8,782 bases of DNA from the NCBI GenBank assembly GCA_964530445.1, contig CAZHBJ010000144.1, positions 1 through 8,782 on the forward strand, given 5' to 3'. Below are positions 1 to 6,897 of the stretch, one piece after another (positions within the stretch are counted from its first letter, which is position 1; each line of letters opens with the position of its first letter). The notes under the pieces were generated by a model, which saw only the letters and a list, made by a program, of their open reading frames with translations, did not search any database and was not told the DNA's origin. The stretch comes from FEN-1297 sp964530445 (lineage in GTDB: Bacteria > Bacteroidota > Ignavibacteria > Ignavibacteriales > Ignavibacteriaceae). Made by a program: the position numbers and the translations under genes.

Positions 1-116
1 TCATCCAGGTTAAAAGTTTTTACGGCCAGATTACGTGCATGCCTGTCCCATCCGTTTGTAAGAAGCACACCGCCGATATCCAGAAACAATGTAGTAATCT
101 TATTTTGTTCAGCCAT
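1..116 (-). CDS. HAD-superfamily hydrolase, N-terminal fragment (runs off the window)
   Basis: Only the first 38 codons are present; the rest lies beyond base 1. The peptide starts MAEQNKITTLFLDIGGVLLTNG, and its hydrophobic strand followed by D13-I-G-G-V-L is HAD motif I, with D13 as the expected phosphoryl-accepting nucleophile. The second Asp of the usual DxD is replaced by Gly (D-I-G). That substitution is known in YihX-like and related cytosolic HAD phosphatases (motif D-L-G), so it does not by itself mean inactivity. There is no signal peptide, which fits a cytosolic enzyme. The start is supported by AAGGA about 8 bases upstream of the ATG on the minus strand. Substrate cannot be told: the cap domain and motifs II-IV are outside the window. 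A 208-base gap with two hairpins separates it from the upstream gene, so it probably has its own promoter. Confidence 0.8.
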   Translation of the reverse strand, partial: MAEQNKITTLFLDIGGVLLTNGWDRHARNLAVKTFNLD

Positions 117-236
117 AAATAAATCCTTTTTGTAAATTGATAAGGTTTCCGCTTGCAGAAAACTCAATTGTTTAATGACTATTAAAATAAGATTTTATAG
201 AGAAGTTTATGCCTATAGCATCACAAAGAGATGTTA

Positions 237-271
237 TAGACACTGAATGTTTCAGAAACATTGGGTGTCTA
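237..271. terminator. 33-35 base near-perfect palindrome, possible terminator
   Basis: AGACAC-TG-AATGTTTC is followed after a single central A (254) by GAAACATT-GG-GTGTCT. One T-G wobble and one G-G mismatch interrupt an otherwise complete stem, and 237/271 add a T-A pair. It lies 54 bases past the stop of the secreted-protein gene and upstream of the HAD gene, so a role in ending the first transcript is plausible. The minus strand has no U-run after the stem, so intrinsic termination is not assured. A dimeric-protein binding site is the alternative. Confidence 0.45.
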
Positions 272-288
272 GTTCTTTTCCAAATACT

Positions 289-309
289 CCCCTTCCCATT
301 GGGAAGGGG
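289..309. repeat. GC-rich hairpin repeat (CCCCTTCCC-ATT-GGGAAGGGG)
   Basis: This is a perfect 9-bp stem with a 3-base loop, all C and G apart from two central pairs per arm, in an otherwise AT-rich intergenic region. It begins 15 bases after the stop codon of the secreted-protein gene, and C-rich sequence (CCCATCCCCCAA on the minus strand) lies between them. The wider element is roughly 287-322. I recall similar G-run/C-run palindromes as dispersed repeats in intergenic DNA of Ignavibacteria and Bacteroidetes; this was not checked. The stem could slow polymerase or protect the mRNA 3' end, but it lacks the U-tract of a canonical terminator on either strand. Confidence 0.6.
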
Positions 310-324
310 TTGGGGGATGGGCTT

Positions 325-3213
325 CTATTTCAGCAGCAGCATCTTCTTTGTGGATATGAAACTGCCTGACCTTAATTGGTAAAAATATACTCCGCTGGCC
401 AAATTGCTTGCATTAAAATTAATTTCATGCTTTCCTTTGTTCTGATATTGATTAACAAGTGTTTTTATTTCCCTGCCGAGAATGTCATATACCTTCAGAC
501 TGACAATACCAGTTTGAGGAATTGAGTACTCGATAATTGTAGTAGGATTAAAAGGGTTAGGGTAATTTTGCTCAAGACTAAAAACTATCGGCACTTGTTT
601 ATTTGTATTAACGCTTGAAACAAGGCTGTTTATATCCAAAGTATCAAAATATGAAAGGCCTTTCGTGGTATATAGGAAAAGTGTGTCGCCGCCTTTAGGA
701 ACATTTGAATTATCCATACCTAAAAATTCAACTCTCCATGAAAGGGCAGTGCCGTCATGATTAGATAAAAATACCAAATCATTTGCAGAAAGAGTATCTA
801 ATTTTTTAGTGCCTGACTCCGTCATTGCATATTGAATCCTAACCGGGTGATTGGGATCGGTTATATCATATACTTTAAAATTCGTTCTTTTTAACGGAAG
901 GTTAATTCCTTTATTTTTGAATATTGATAAAATATTTGATGTATCGTTATATGAATCCGAAAATACCATCATGTAATCAAATGGATAATTAATGCCTCGT
1001 AAATTTATACTAGGTAATGAGAATTGTGAATAACTATATTCCAGATTATTAGAGCTTTGATGATTCCAATGGCTTCTAATAGTATCAAGACCGGTTGTGA
1101 TATCTTCAGTATAAAGTGCCAAACCGTCAAATACAGGCGATTCTGCATTGGGAATTAATGGAGTATTTTTTAATAAGAAATTTTTCTCAGTAAGATCATA
1201 CACACTGAAAGTTTTTTGAGTCGTTGAAGAAGTATCATCAAAAGTAATTTGATAATTATCCGGTTTAAATTCCGACGGGTCAACTTTTATAATTTTAACG
1301 GGAACCTGTGCATAACCGGAAATTTTCTTGTACTTAGTTGAATCTACATATTGTCTCGGTGTTTGCTTATCAAAGTATGGAGTTGTTGTACTATATGTTA
1401 AAGAACCATCTGAAACCTCGAGTTTAATTTTTAATAGGTCGGAATTAGCTATATCATTAAAATCTACTCCAATATTTTGCGCGTTTGTATCTGTAAGAAC
1501 GTAAAAGTAATGCCCTAAATAATAAGTGGTATCGCCTCCAAAAGCATAATATACTTTGCAAAGCAATGAATCCTTTTCATTATCGCCGATCAGCAGGTTA
1601 AAAATATGCGATGTACCTGTAAAAACCGTGGTTGAATCAAATTCCGTATTTAGAATTTTTACAAAAGGTCCGCTTGAATTGTTATTATTTATTGAGAAAT
1701 AATCAGTCTTGTTTATTCCGTATATATTTTTGTTGTCATCTTTTATAATAATCTTTAACTGACCAAAGGAACAATCTTTATAAAGAGTTGTGTTCCATGA
1801 GTAGCTGCCTGTATTGGGATAATTTCTTATTAAATTAATCCAGGAACTGCCCGCATCAGGACTAAACCATAAATCAACGTAGCCGCCGGAATTTTTTGAA
1901 GTCCATTGTAAATTTTCAGTGCCCGACAAAGTTTTATGTACAGCAGGTTCAACAAAAGATACTTCATTGAAAATGTTAGTTATATTAAAATTATTATTCC
2001 AAAGTGCCTGAGCAAGCTGTACTTTTGATAAGACATCCTGTTGATTATTACCAAAAACCAATGCCGTAGCAATTCGTTTGGTTTGTCCTGAATTTAGAGG
2101 AAATATTCCCGAACCATAAATATAATCTCCATCTTCACCTTTTAACGAATCCGAACCAGGTGATCCATTTGGAAAAGCAGTTAATCTTTTCCACATATCA
2201 TTTTGATCGGCTAATGATATTGCACCGGCGGGAATAAAATAATTAAAACTTTTAATTTTATTTGTATCTGAAGATTGAAGAAATGTTTCACCTGCAGTAC
2301 CGACAGAATAAGGATTCGGCAGCCAATTGGGATTAGCAAAAGGACGCACATAAGGAATATTCAATCCAGGTTCTTTATCCCATGTATATATAACTTTGTT
2401 GGTAGAATCAAAGAATGAAATATCATCATTATATTCATCACCGGTGCCGCCTATATAAGTACCTGCTAAATTACCGAAAACTACTTCGGAATAATTAAAA
2501 TTACTTTCATTTTTAATATCATAAACTCTGAAAAGAATATCTTTAAATAAAGGATTGTTTAATTCTATGTATCTTACATTAACCGTAATTCCAAATCCAT
2601 AACGTGTAGAATCAGTTGTATCCGGTAAAAATTTATACAACTTGTAATATTTTGCATCTGCCCTGTCATCAACTTGGAAATATGCTTCTTGATTGCCCGC
2701 CAAAGAATCTTTTCCGAAGAATCCGTCCCAAACATTCTGTCCAAATTCAGGATGGTCGGGCCAGGTTAAAGGCCACGTTTCCGGTAGATTGCTAATTGCA
2801 ATACCTTCACCCTGCACATTAAGGCTCGGATTGAAATAACCGGTATCAGGCTCAAATCCGCCAAATTCACCATTTATTCCATTATTATTTCCTCCGCCCG
2901 GACGACTTACAGGGGTAATGATAACTTCATGAAGAGTATCCGGAATATTGTCGCCGGTATAATCTTTAATAGGCAGCTCAACGCCGATAAGAAAACTCAA
3001 ATCCCCAAAATAGCCGTTATGAGCATATTTCCAGGAAACCGTAGGTCCAAAACTAGAAGGCTGACCGAGAATTCCATTATTAGATATTATAACTTTAACG
3101 TTATTGGAGTTCAATTCACCTACTCTAGTGTAAGCATCCGAACTCTGTTGAGAGAATAAAGAATAGCTAGAAAAGCCAAGTAGAATTAAAAGAAAAACAA
3201 TAAAATATTTCAT
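325..3213 (-). CDS. Secreted multidomain protein with T9SS type A sorting domain
   Basis: A 962-residue protein that is probably exported across the inner membrane by Sec and across the outer membrane by the type IX system. A signal peptide covers about residues 1-21 (KYFIVFLLILLGF core, cut near SLFS/QQ). Residues 24-410 form a domain rich in Trp, Asp and Gly with WPLTWPD (147-152), VWDGFFGK (161-168) and NQEAYFQVDD (174-183); I recognise this block from Ignavibacteria paralogs of unknown function. DYTGDNIPD (84-92) resembles a Ca-binding loop. Residues 415-510 look like a Kre9/Ig-like beta domain (PDAGSSWINLI, TGSYSWN), and 515-620 like another beta-sandwich. Residues 630-865 are unassigned. 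Residues 874-962 are the sorting domain: QNYPNPFNPTT, then VYDILGREIKTLV, NLASGVYFYQL and a basic C-terminus. The ATG has only a weak GGGG Shine-Dalgarno at about 8 bases. No catalytic motif is visible, so a surface, adhesive or matrix role is inference. Confidence 0.88.
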   Translation of the reverse strand: MKYFIVFLLILLGFSSYSLFSQQSSDAYTRVGELNSNNVKVIISNNGILGQPSSFGPTVSWKYAHNGYFGDLSFLIGVELPIKDYTGDNIPDTLHEVIITPVSRPGGGNNNGINGEFGGFEPDTGYFNPSLNVQGEGIAISNLPETWPLTWPDHPEFGQNVWDGFFGKDSLAGNQEAYFQVDDRADAKYYKLYKFLPDTTDSTRYGFGITVNVRYIELNNPLFKDILFRVYDIKNESNFNYSEVVFGNLAGTYIGGTGDEYNDDISFFDSTNKVIYTWDKEPGLNIPYVRPFANPNWLPNPYSVGTAGETFLQSSDTNKIKSFNYFIPAGAISLADQNDMWKRLTAFPNGSPGSDSLKGEDGDYIYGSGIFPLNSGQTKRIATALVFGNNQQDVLSKVQLAQALWNNNFNITNIFNEVSFVEPAVHKTLSGTENLQWTSKNSGGYVDLWFSPDAGSSWINLIRNYPNTGSYSWNTTLYKDCSFGQLKIIIKDDNKNIYGINKTDYFSINNNNSSGPFVKILNTEFDSTTVFTGTSHIFNLLIGDNEKDSLLCKVYYAFGGDTTYYLGHYFYVLTDTNAQNIGVDFNDIANSDLLKIKLEVSDGSLTYSTTTPYFDKQTPRQYVDSTKYKKISGYAQVPVKIIKVDPSEFKPDNYQITFDDTSSTTQKTFSVYDLTEKNFLLKNTPLIPNAESPVFDGLALYTEDITTGLDTIRSHWNHQSSNNLEYSYSQFSLPSINLRGINYPFDYMMVFSDSYNDTSNILSIFKNKGINLPLKRTNFKVYDITDPNHPVRIQYAMTESGTKKLDTLSANDLVFLSNHDGTALSWRVEFLGMDNSNVPKGGDTLFLYTTKGLSYFDTLDINSLVSSVNTNKQVPIVFSLEQNYPNPFNPTTIIEYSIPQTGIVSLKVYDILGREIKTLVNQYQNKGKHEINFNASNLASGVYFYQLRSGSFISTKKMLLLK

Positions 3214-3240
3214 AAAAATACCCCATAAAAATTTTACATT

Positions 3241-3276
3241 CGGGAAAAGAAAGATCTTGTTTAAACTTTATTCCCG
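3241..3276 (-). promoter_or_regulatory. Possible 5' leader hairpin of the secreted-protein gene
   Basis: CGGGAA (3241-3246) and TTCCCG (3271-3276) are exact complements, and AAAG (3250-3253) pairs with CTTT (3266-3269) inside them, giving a broken stem. The loop contains two abutting 8-base palindromes, AAGATCTT and GTTTAAAC. It lies 28 bases upstream of the start codon on the minus strand, so it would be in the mRNA leader if transcription starts further upstream. Its function is unknown. Confidence 0.3.
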
Positions 3277-3422
3277 CCAATTTATTCATAATTATAAAAT
3301 AGTTTTAAAAGATGGTGATATATATTTATTGCAGGTTTATTTAGGAAAGATAAGCGGTACTTTATCATCTTCACAGCCCCCATCGGTAATGATTAAAATT
3401 AACTTTATTATTTTATAAAAAA

Positions 3423-3435
3423 GATTATAGAGAAG
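3423..3435 (-). promoter_or_regulatory. Candidate -10 region for the secreted-protein gene
   Basis: The minus strand reads CTTCTCTATAATC here, with an exact TATAAT. It falls just past the terminator hairpin of the upstream gene, where a promoter would be expected, but about 210 bases before the start codon, implying a long leader. No clear -35 box is visible. A similar string, CTTCTCTATAAAATC, occurs at about 192-206 upstream of the HAD gene. AT-rich DNA yields such matches by chance, so support is weak. Confidence 0.25.
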
Positions 3436-3479
3436 CAACTCATAAAACTAGGGAAAAATATCTATACAAAATTGGATAT

Positions 3480-3520
3480 TTAATAGCTTTGAAAGCTTTT
3501 ATAACCTTCAAAGCTATTAA
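3480..3520 (-). terminator. Terminator-like hairpin after the UPF0182 gene
   Basis: TTAATAGCTTTGAA (3480-3493) and TTCAAAGCTATTAA (3507-3520) are exact complements, giving a 14-bp stem with a 13-base loop. It begins 6 bases after the stop codon of the minus-strand gene. The downstream minus strand is T-containing (ATATCCAATTTTG) but has no uninterrupted U-run. Position and stem length make it a good transcript end; the AT-rich stem is less stable than a textbook terminator. Confidence 0.65.
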
Positions 3521-3526
3521 TTTAAT

Positions 3527-6334
3527 TTACTTCTTCTTCGCCGGCGCATTATTCTTTTGATTTGAAAGACTTTGAAGCGCCTGCTGTAATTTCTCAAGTT
3601 CTTTTGCAGCTTGAGTAAATTTCTTTTGGCCCGAGTATTTTAAGTAATTGTTAAATGCATCGTTAGCATTTTGTACTTGCTGCTCCATTGAAAGGACCAA
3701 AGGTATGGCGCCTGTCTTCTGTCCGGTAGTTGATACATTTTGAACAGGGATACCCCGCATTTTTGCAAATAATTCGTTTAATGCCTGATCGAAAGATTTT
3801 GCATAGCTCATATTATTTCCATGCATAACAACTACAAGCTGCAGCTCGGGATAAGCAGATGTTTCAGCTTGAAGGTAAATTGGTTCAACATAAAACAGAG
3901 TATTATTTACCGGTATTGCAAGAACATTACCCCGTATTACATTAGAACCACGCTGGCTCCAGAGTGTTAATTGGCCGGAAAGAAAACTATCCTGATCTAT
4001 TTTAGTTTCAACCTGCTGCGGTCCTATAACGGTTTTATCTTTAGGAAATTGATACGCGATAAGTCTTCCGTAATTTCCCGGATCGCACATGCCGGCAATC
4101 CAGCCTATCAGCACCTGTCTCCCTTTCGGTGTAAAAGGCATCATAACAACAAACTCAGGTTTATCGGCGCCCGGCAGCTGCCACATAATATAATAAGGAT
4201 CGACGGGCTGCACCTGGCTGTAGTATTGTTCCGTAGCTCTCATCCATAGATCCTCCTGATTGTAAAATACGGTAGGATCCGTCATATGGTATTTTTCAAA
4301 AATAAGCCCCTGCACCTGAAGCAGATCGACCGGGTAACGAATATGAGCAAGCAGATCTTTCGGCATTTGTTCTTTCGATTTAAAAAGACCGGGAAAGATT
4401 TTATCCCAGACTTTTATAATGGGATCGTTCTTATCCATTATATAAAAGTCTACCGAACCGGTATAAGCATTTACAACCACCTTAACGGAATTCCTTATGT
4501 AATTTATTCCGGCAATGTAGCTGTTGGAAGGTTCGCTGTATGGGAAATAAGAGGAAGTAGTATAAGCATCTATCATCCAGTATAAATCACCATTTGCCAA
4601 AACGATATAAGCATCGTTATCCAATTTAAGAAACGGAGCCAGCAGATGAACCCGCTGACGAACCTGGCGGTGAAACATTATCCTGCTTGAATCGGTCGGA
4701 TAATCTGAAAAGAATAAACTTGTTCCGTCATACTTCCAGCCGAATAAAAATTTTCTCCATAAGTTTGAAATTCTTATACCGCCCTTTCCGCTGTACCGGT
4801 TATAAACATTATCAGCTCCGCTCGGGTAATCAAATTCTTTCTCTTTCGAATTAACAATAACCGGGGTATTAGTCATTTCACCGTAATAAATACGCGGCTG
4901 TTTAACTTCAAGCGAAGGATATTCGCTTACAGGCGGAATGTCTTTTATCAGCATGTGCGGCAGTCCCTGAGAAGTAAATTCATTAACAGTCGACATTGCA
5001 ATACCGTAACCGTGTGTATATTGAAAGCGTTTGTTTACGAAAGTCTGGCTTTGTGCCGGAAGGTTGTTTAAATTTATTTCCCTGCCGGAAACCATAACCT
5101 CCCTGTATTGGCCGTCGAATTTATAGCGGTCAACATCTACATCGGAGAATTCATAATAGAGACGGAACTCCTGGAACTGCCTGTACACAGCATCCAGTGC
5201 CCGCCAGTCCCAAAGCCTAATGTTGGAAAATATACTCGGATTTTGAGCAACAACATTTTGATTAAAGTTTCCGCTCATCGGGTATTCTTTCAATTCAATA
5301 TTATTTAACCCGAAAGCATAACGCGTAAATTTAATGTTGTTTAAAATGTACGGTCTTTCATAAGTAATCTCATTCGGCTGAACCATAAGCCATTCGAACA
5401 AGCCGGGAAAAACCGTAATCGCTATAAAATTAATAACTATTAATAAAACCGCCGCACTTATAAGTATTAACCCGTGTGAACGTTCCTGTACTACGTTAAA
5501 TTTCTTAAAATAAAATTTCTGAATTTTTTTTCTGCTGAAAGGAAGAATTAAGCTTAAGCTGATTAGAATCATTAAAATAACGACAATAGTATAAGCAGGC
5601 AGCGTAATATTAACATCGGTCCAGCCTGGTCCGGCAACTACACCGGTATTTGAGTACATTAAATCAAACCGGTTGAGGAATTCTCCGAATGCGAGGATGA
5701 AAATAAATATTGCCGAGTTCAAATACATAGGTATGTAGAATTTATTTATATCCACTTCAATCGGGTTGGGAAAATAAAGCACAAAATTATTTCCTTCGAA
5801 GCGTATGAACAGTGCAATTATAACGGCAATTAATGAAATAACGGACAAAAGGAATAACAAATTATACAACGACTCGAAGAACGGCAGAGAAAACAAATAG
5901 AACCCGACATCTTTCCCGAGAACCGGGTCGGTCATCCCGGTTGATACCTTATTTAGAAATTTTAATATTACATCCCAGTTGGAAATTCCCCAAGAAGCGC
6001 CGACAAAAAGGCCTAACAATCTGCTTCCGTTTCTTAGTATCTTATGTTCTTTGGAAATTGATTTTGTAAGAAAGAAACAAATACCTCCGCCTACTGCAGC
6101 GCCTATAACAGCAAAGATGGCATTTGAATAGACCACAGTCCAAAGCCTCGCTCCGTATCCTACGTTTTGAAACCACAAAACTTCTCCCCAGAATCCGATA
6201 AACCAGAAAAATACCAGCGTAAGAATACCTATCGACAGGCCTACAAATACTCTAGCGGGCTTGCGTTTTTGTGCACCGGTTAAAAAGAAAAACGCAGCGA
6301 TACCAACTAAAACAAGAATTATTGCCGTATACAT
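3527..6334 (-). CDS. UPF0182 family integral membrane protein, function unknown
   Basis: A 935-residue protein matching UPF0182 (Pfam PF03699) over its full usual length. About eight hydrophobic segments fill the first third: near 3-20, 28-55, 66-90, 104-125, 143-178, 198-222, 244-266 and 287-316. A soluble region of roughly 600 residues follows, expected outside the cytoplasm. Family signatures are clear: VQPNEITYERPYI (318-330), TRYAFGL (337-343), NIRLWDWRAL (371-380), YYEFSDVDVDRY (393-404), YTHGYG (439-444), GLPHMLIKDIPP (457-468), PRIYYGE (480-486), APFLKLDNDAYIV (566-578) and LYWMIDAYTTSSYFPYS (584-600). The tail (883-935) is helical and Lys-rich (ELEKLQQAL). AAAGG about 8 bases before the ATG supports the start. 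It stands alone between a 563-base gap and its own hairpin, so context gives no role. The family has no established biochemical function that I know of. Confidence 0.93.
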   Translation of the reverse strand: MYTAIILVLVGIAAFFFLTGAQKRKPARVFVGLSIGILTLVFFWFIGFWGEVLWFQNVGYGARLWTVVYSNAIFAVIGAAVGGGICFFLTKSISKEHKILRNGSRLLGLFVGASWGISNWDVILKFLNKVSTGMTDPVLGKDVGFYLFSLPFFESLYNLLFLLSVISLIAVIIALFIRFEGNNFVLYFPNPIEVDINKFYIPMYLNSAIFIFILAFGEFLNRFDLMYSNTGVVAGPGWTDVNITLPAYTIVVILMILISLSLILPFSRKKIQKFYFKKFNVVQERSHGLILISAAVLLIVINFIAITVFPGLFEWLMVQPNEITYERPYILNNIKFTRYAFGLNNIELKEYPMSGNFNQNVVAQNPSIFSNIRLWDWRALDAVYRQFQEFRLYYEFSDVDVDRYKFDGQYREVMVSGREINLNNLPAQSQTFVNKRFQYTHGYGIAMSTVNEFTSQGLPHMLIKDIPPVSEYPSLEVKQPRIYYGEMTNTPVIVNSKEKEFDYPSGADNVYNRYSGKGGIRISNLWRKFLFGWKYDGTSLFFSDYPTDSSRIMFHRQVRQRVHLLAPFLKLDNDAYIVLANGDLYWMIDAYTTSSYFPYSEPSNSYIAGINYIRNSVKVVVNAYTGSVDFYIMDKNDPIIKVWDKIFPGLFKSKEQMPKDLLAHIRYPVDLLQVQGLIFEKYHMTDPTVFYNQEDLWMRATEQYYSQVQPVDPYYIMWQLPGADKPEFVVMMPFTPKGRQVLIGWIAGMCDPGNYGRLIAYQFPKDKTVIGPQQVETKIDQDSFLSGQLTLWSQRGSNVIRGNVLAIPVNNTLFYVEPIYLQAETSAYPELQLVVVMHGNNMSYAKSFDQALNELFAKMRGIPVQNVSTTGQKTGAIPLVLSMEQQVQNANDAFNNYLKYSGQKKFTQAAKELEKLQQALQSLSNQKNNAPAKKK

Positions 6335-6409
6335 TTAAAAAGCCTTTCTATTTTATTTCAAGAGCAGACATAGAATGAAAAGTCTGAAGAACGAGAATGT
6401 AATTTGAAA

Positions 6410-6447
6410 ATTATAATAGAATGTAAAAATTCTTACGTAAATTTACA
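6410..6447 (-). promoter_or_regulatory. Candidate promoter/operator of the UPF0182 gene
   Basis: The minus strand has TATAAT at 6410-6415, about 75 bases before the start codon. Just upstream lies an imperfect inverted repeat at 6422-6447 (TGTAAA...TTTACA) enclosing the exact palindrome TTACGTAA (6433-6440), which covers the place a -35 box would sit. No TTGACA-like box or Bacteroidetes-type TTTG/TAnnTTTG pair at proper spacing was found. A repressor or activator site over the -35 region is possible but unproven. Confidence 0.3.
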
Positions 6448-6550
6448 AAAGTTTTTGGTAGGATTAAGCCGTTTGTGAATAATTAGCAGCGGTATGCTCA
6501 AATTTTTATCTCAGAAAATTTCACCTTAATGGTCTACCTAAAAGTAATTC

Positions 6551-6610
6551 TTTTTTAAAAAATGGAACACCGATGACACAGGTTTAAACGGATTTTCACT
6601 GATTTTAAAA
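6551..6610. repeat. Degenerate ~10-base quasi-tandem repeat tract next to a T6A6 palindrome
   Basis: The tract at 6569-6608 reads as successive units of about ten bases: ACCGATGACA, CAGGTTTAAA, CGGATTTTCA, CTGATTTTAA. It is immediately preceded by TGGAAC and by TTTTTTAAAAAA (6551-6562). I recall closely similar strings (a GGATGACACGGATTT-like pattern) as dispersed intergenic repeats in many unrelated bacterial genomes, so this appears to be a worn copy. It is not coding and has no terminal inverted repeats or target duplications that I can see. It contains GTTTAAAC (6582-6589). Confidence 0.55.
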
Positions 6611-6897
6611 TTGATTATTACTTTTTGGTCAGCTTTAAAAATTTTTAACAATCATTTATCTAACGAAATTTAAACATTTATGATGTATTATTATTTCTTG
6701 ACCTCTTAAAGGATTCACAATTTTTCTTTCTTCAGTTTATTTATTCTTGCTTAACTTTCTTATAATAAGATCTTTTGCTTCCCTTTGTTAACGCATATGT
6801 GCATTAGGAAAGCTTACATTTAATTTTACTCAATTTTTACTCAGACTAGAAGCAAGAGTAAGTACATGATTTAGAGTATAATGTATTTGATAATTTA

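Larger units (their letters stand above)
3214..3526. other. Intergenic region between the UPF0182 gene and the secreted-protein gene
   Basis: This 313-base gap holds the terminator hairpin of the upstream gene (3480-3520), a promoter-like TATAAT on the minus strand within CTTCTCTATAATC (about 3423-3435) and an imperfect hairpin close to the next start codon (3241-3276). A minus-strand reading frame from 3438 to 3337 is discussed as a finding but is too short and lacks an ATG, so it is not called as a gene. I see no RNA gene or known riboswitch. Confidence 0.6.
6335..6897. other. Long non-coding gap upstream of the UPF0182 gene
   Basis: A 563-base AT-rich stretch with no reading frame over about 15 codons that looks coding on either strand. 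Near its left end are promoter-like elements for the UPF0182 gene: TATAAT on the minus strand at 6410-6415 and an imperfect palindrome at 6422-6447. Its middle carries a repeat-like tract (6551-6610) and a 14-bp A/T palindrome (6635-6648). At its right end are AATTTTACTC/AATTTTTACTC tandem copies (6822-6842) and a 6-bp stem TTACTC/GAGTAA (6837-6861), which is weak as a terminator for the Rieske gene because no U-run follows. No tRNA or known RNA was recognised. Confidence 0.6.

Noticed and set aside
2929..3159. Plus-strand open frame of 76 codons
   Set aside because: It lies antisense inside the secreted-protein gene, has a basic low-information sequence without a domain, and no ribosome site of note.
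3301..3420. Frame starting ATGATAAAG on the minus strand (28 codons) in the leader region
   Set aside because: No ribosome site of quality, no domain, composition like non-coding DNA.
3971..4585. Two plus-strand open frames (3971-4249 and 4286-4585)
   Set aside because: Both are antisense to strongly conserved UPF0182 motifs and have no recognisable protein features.
5108..5308. Plus-strand open frame of 66 codons
   Set aside because: Antisense shadow of the DVDVDRY and NIRLWDW region of the UPF0182 gene.
6837..6861. TTACTC/GAGTAA stem as terminator of the Rieske gene
   Set aside because: Only 6 bp with a 13-base loop, and the minus strand continues with A-rich rather than T-rich sequence; too weak to call.
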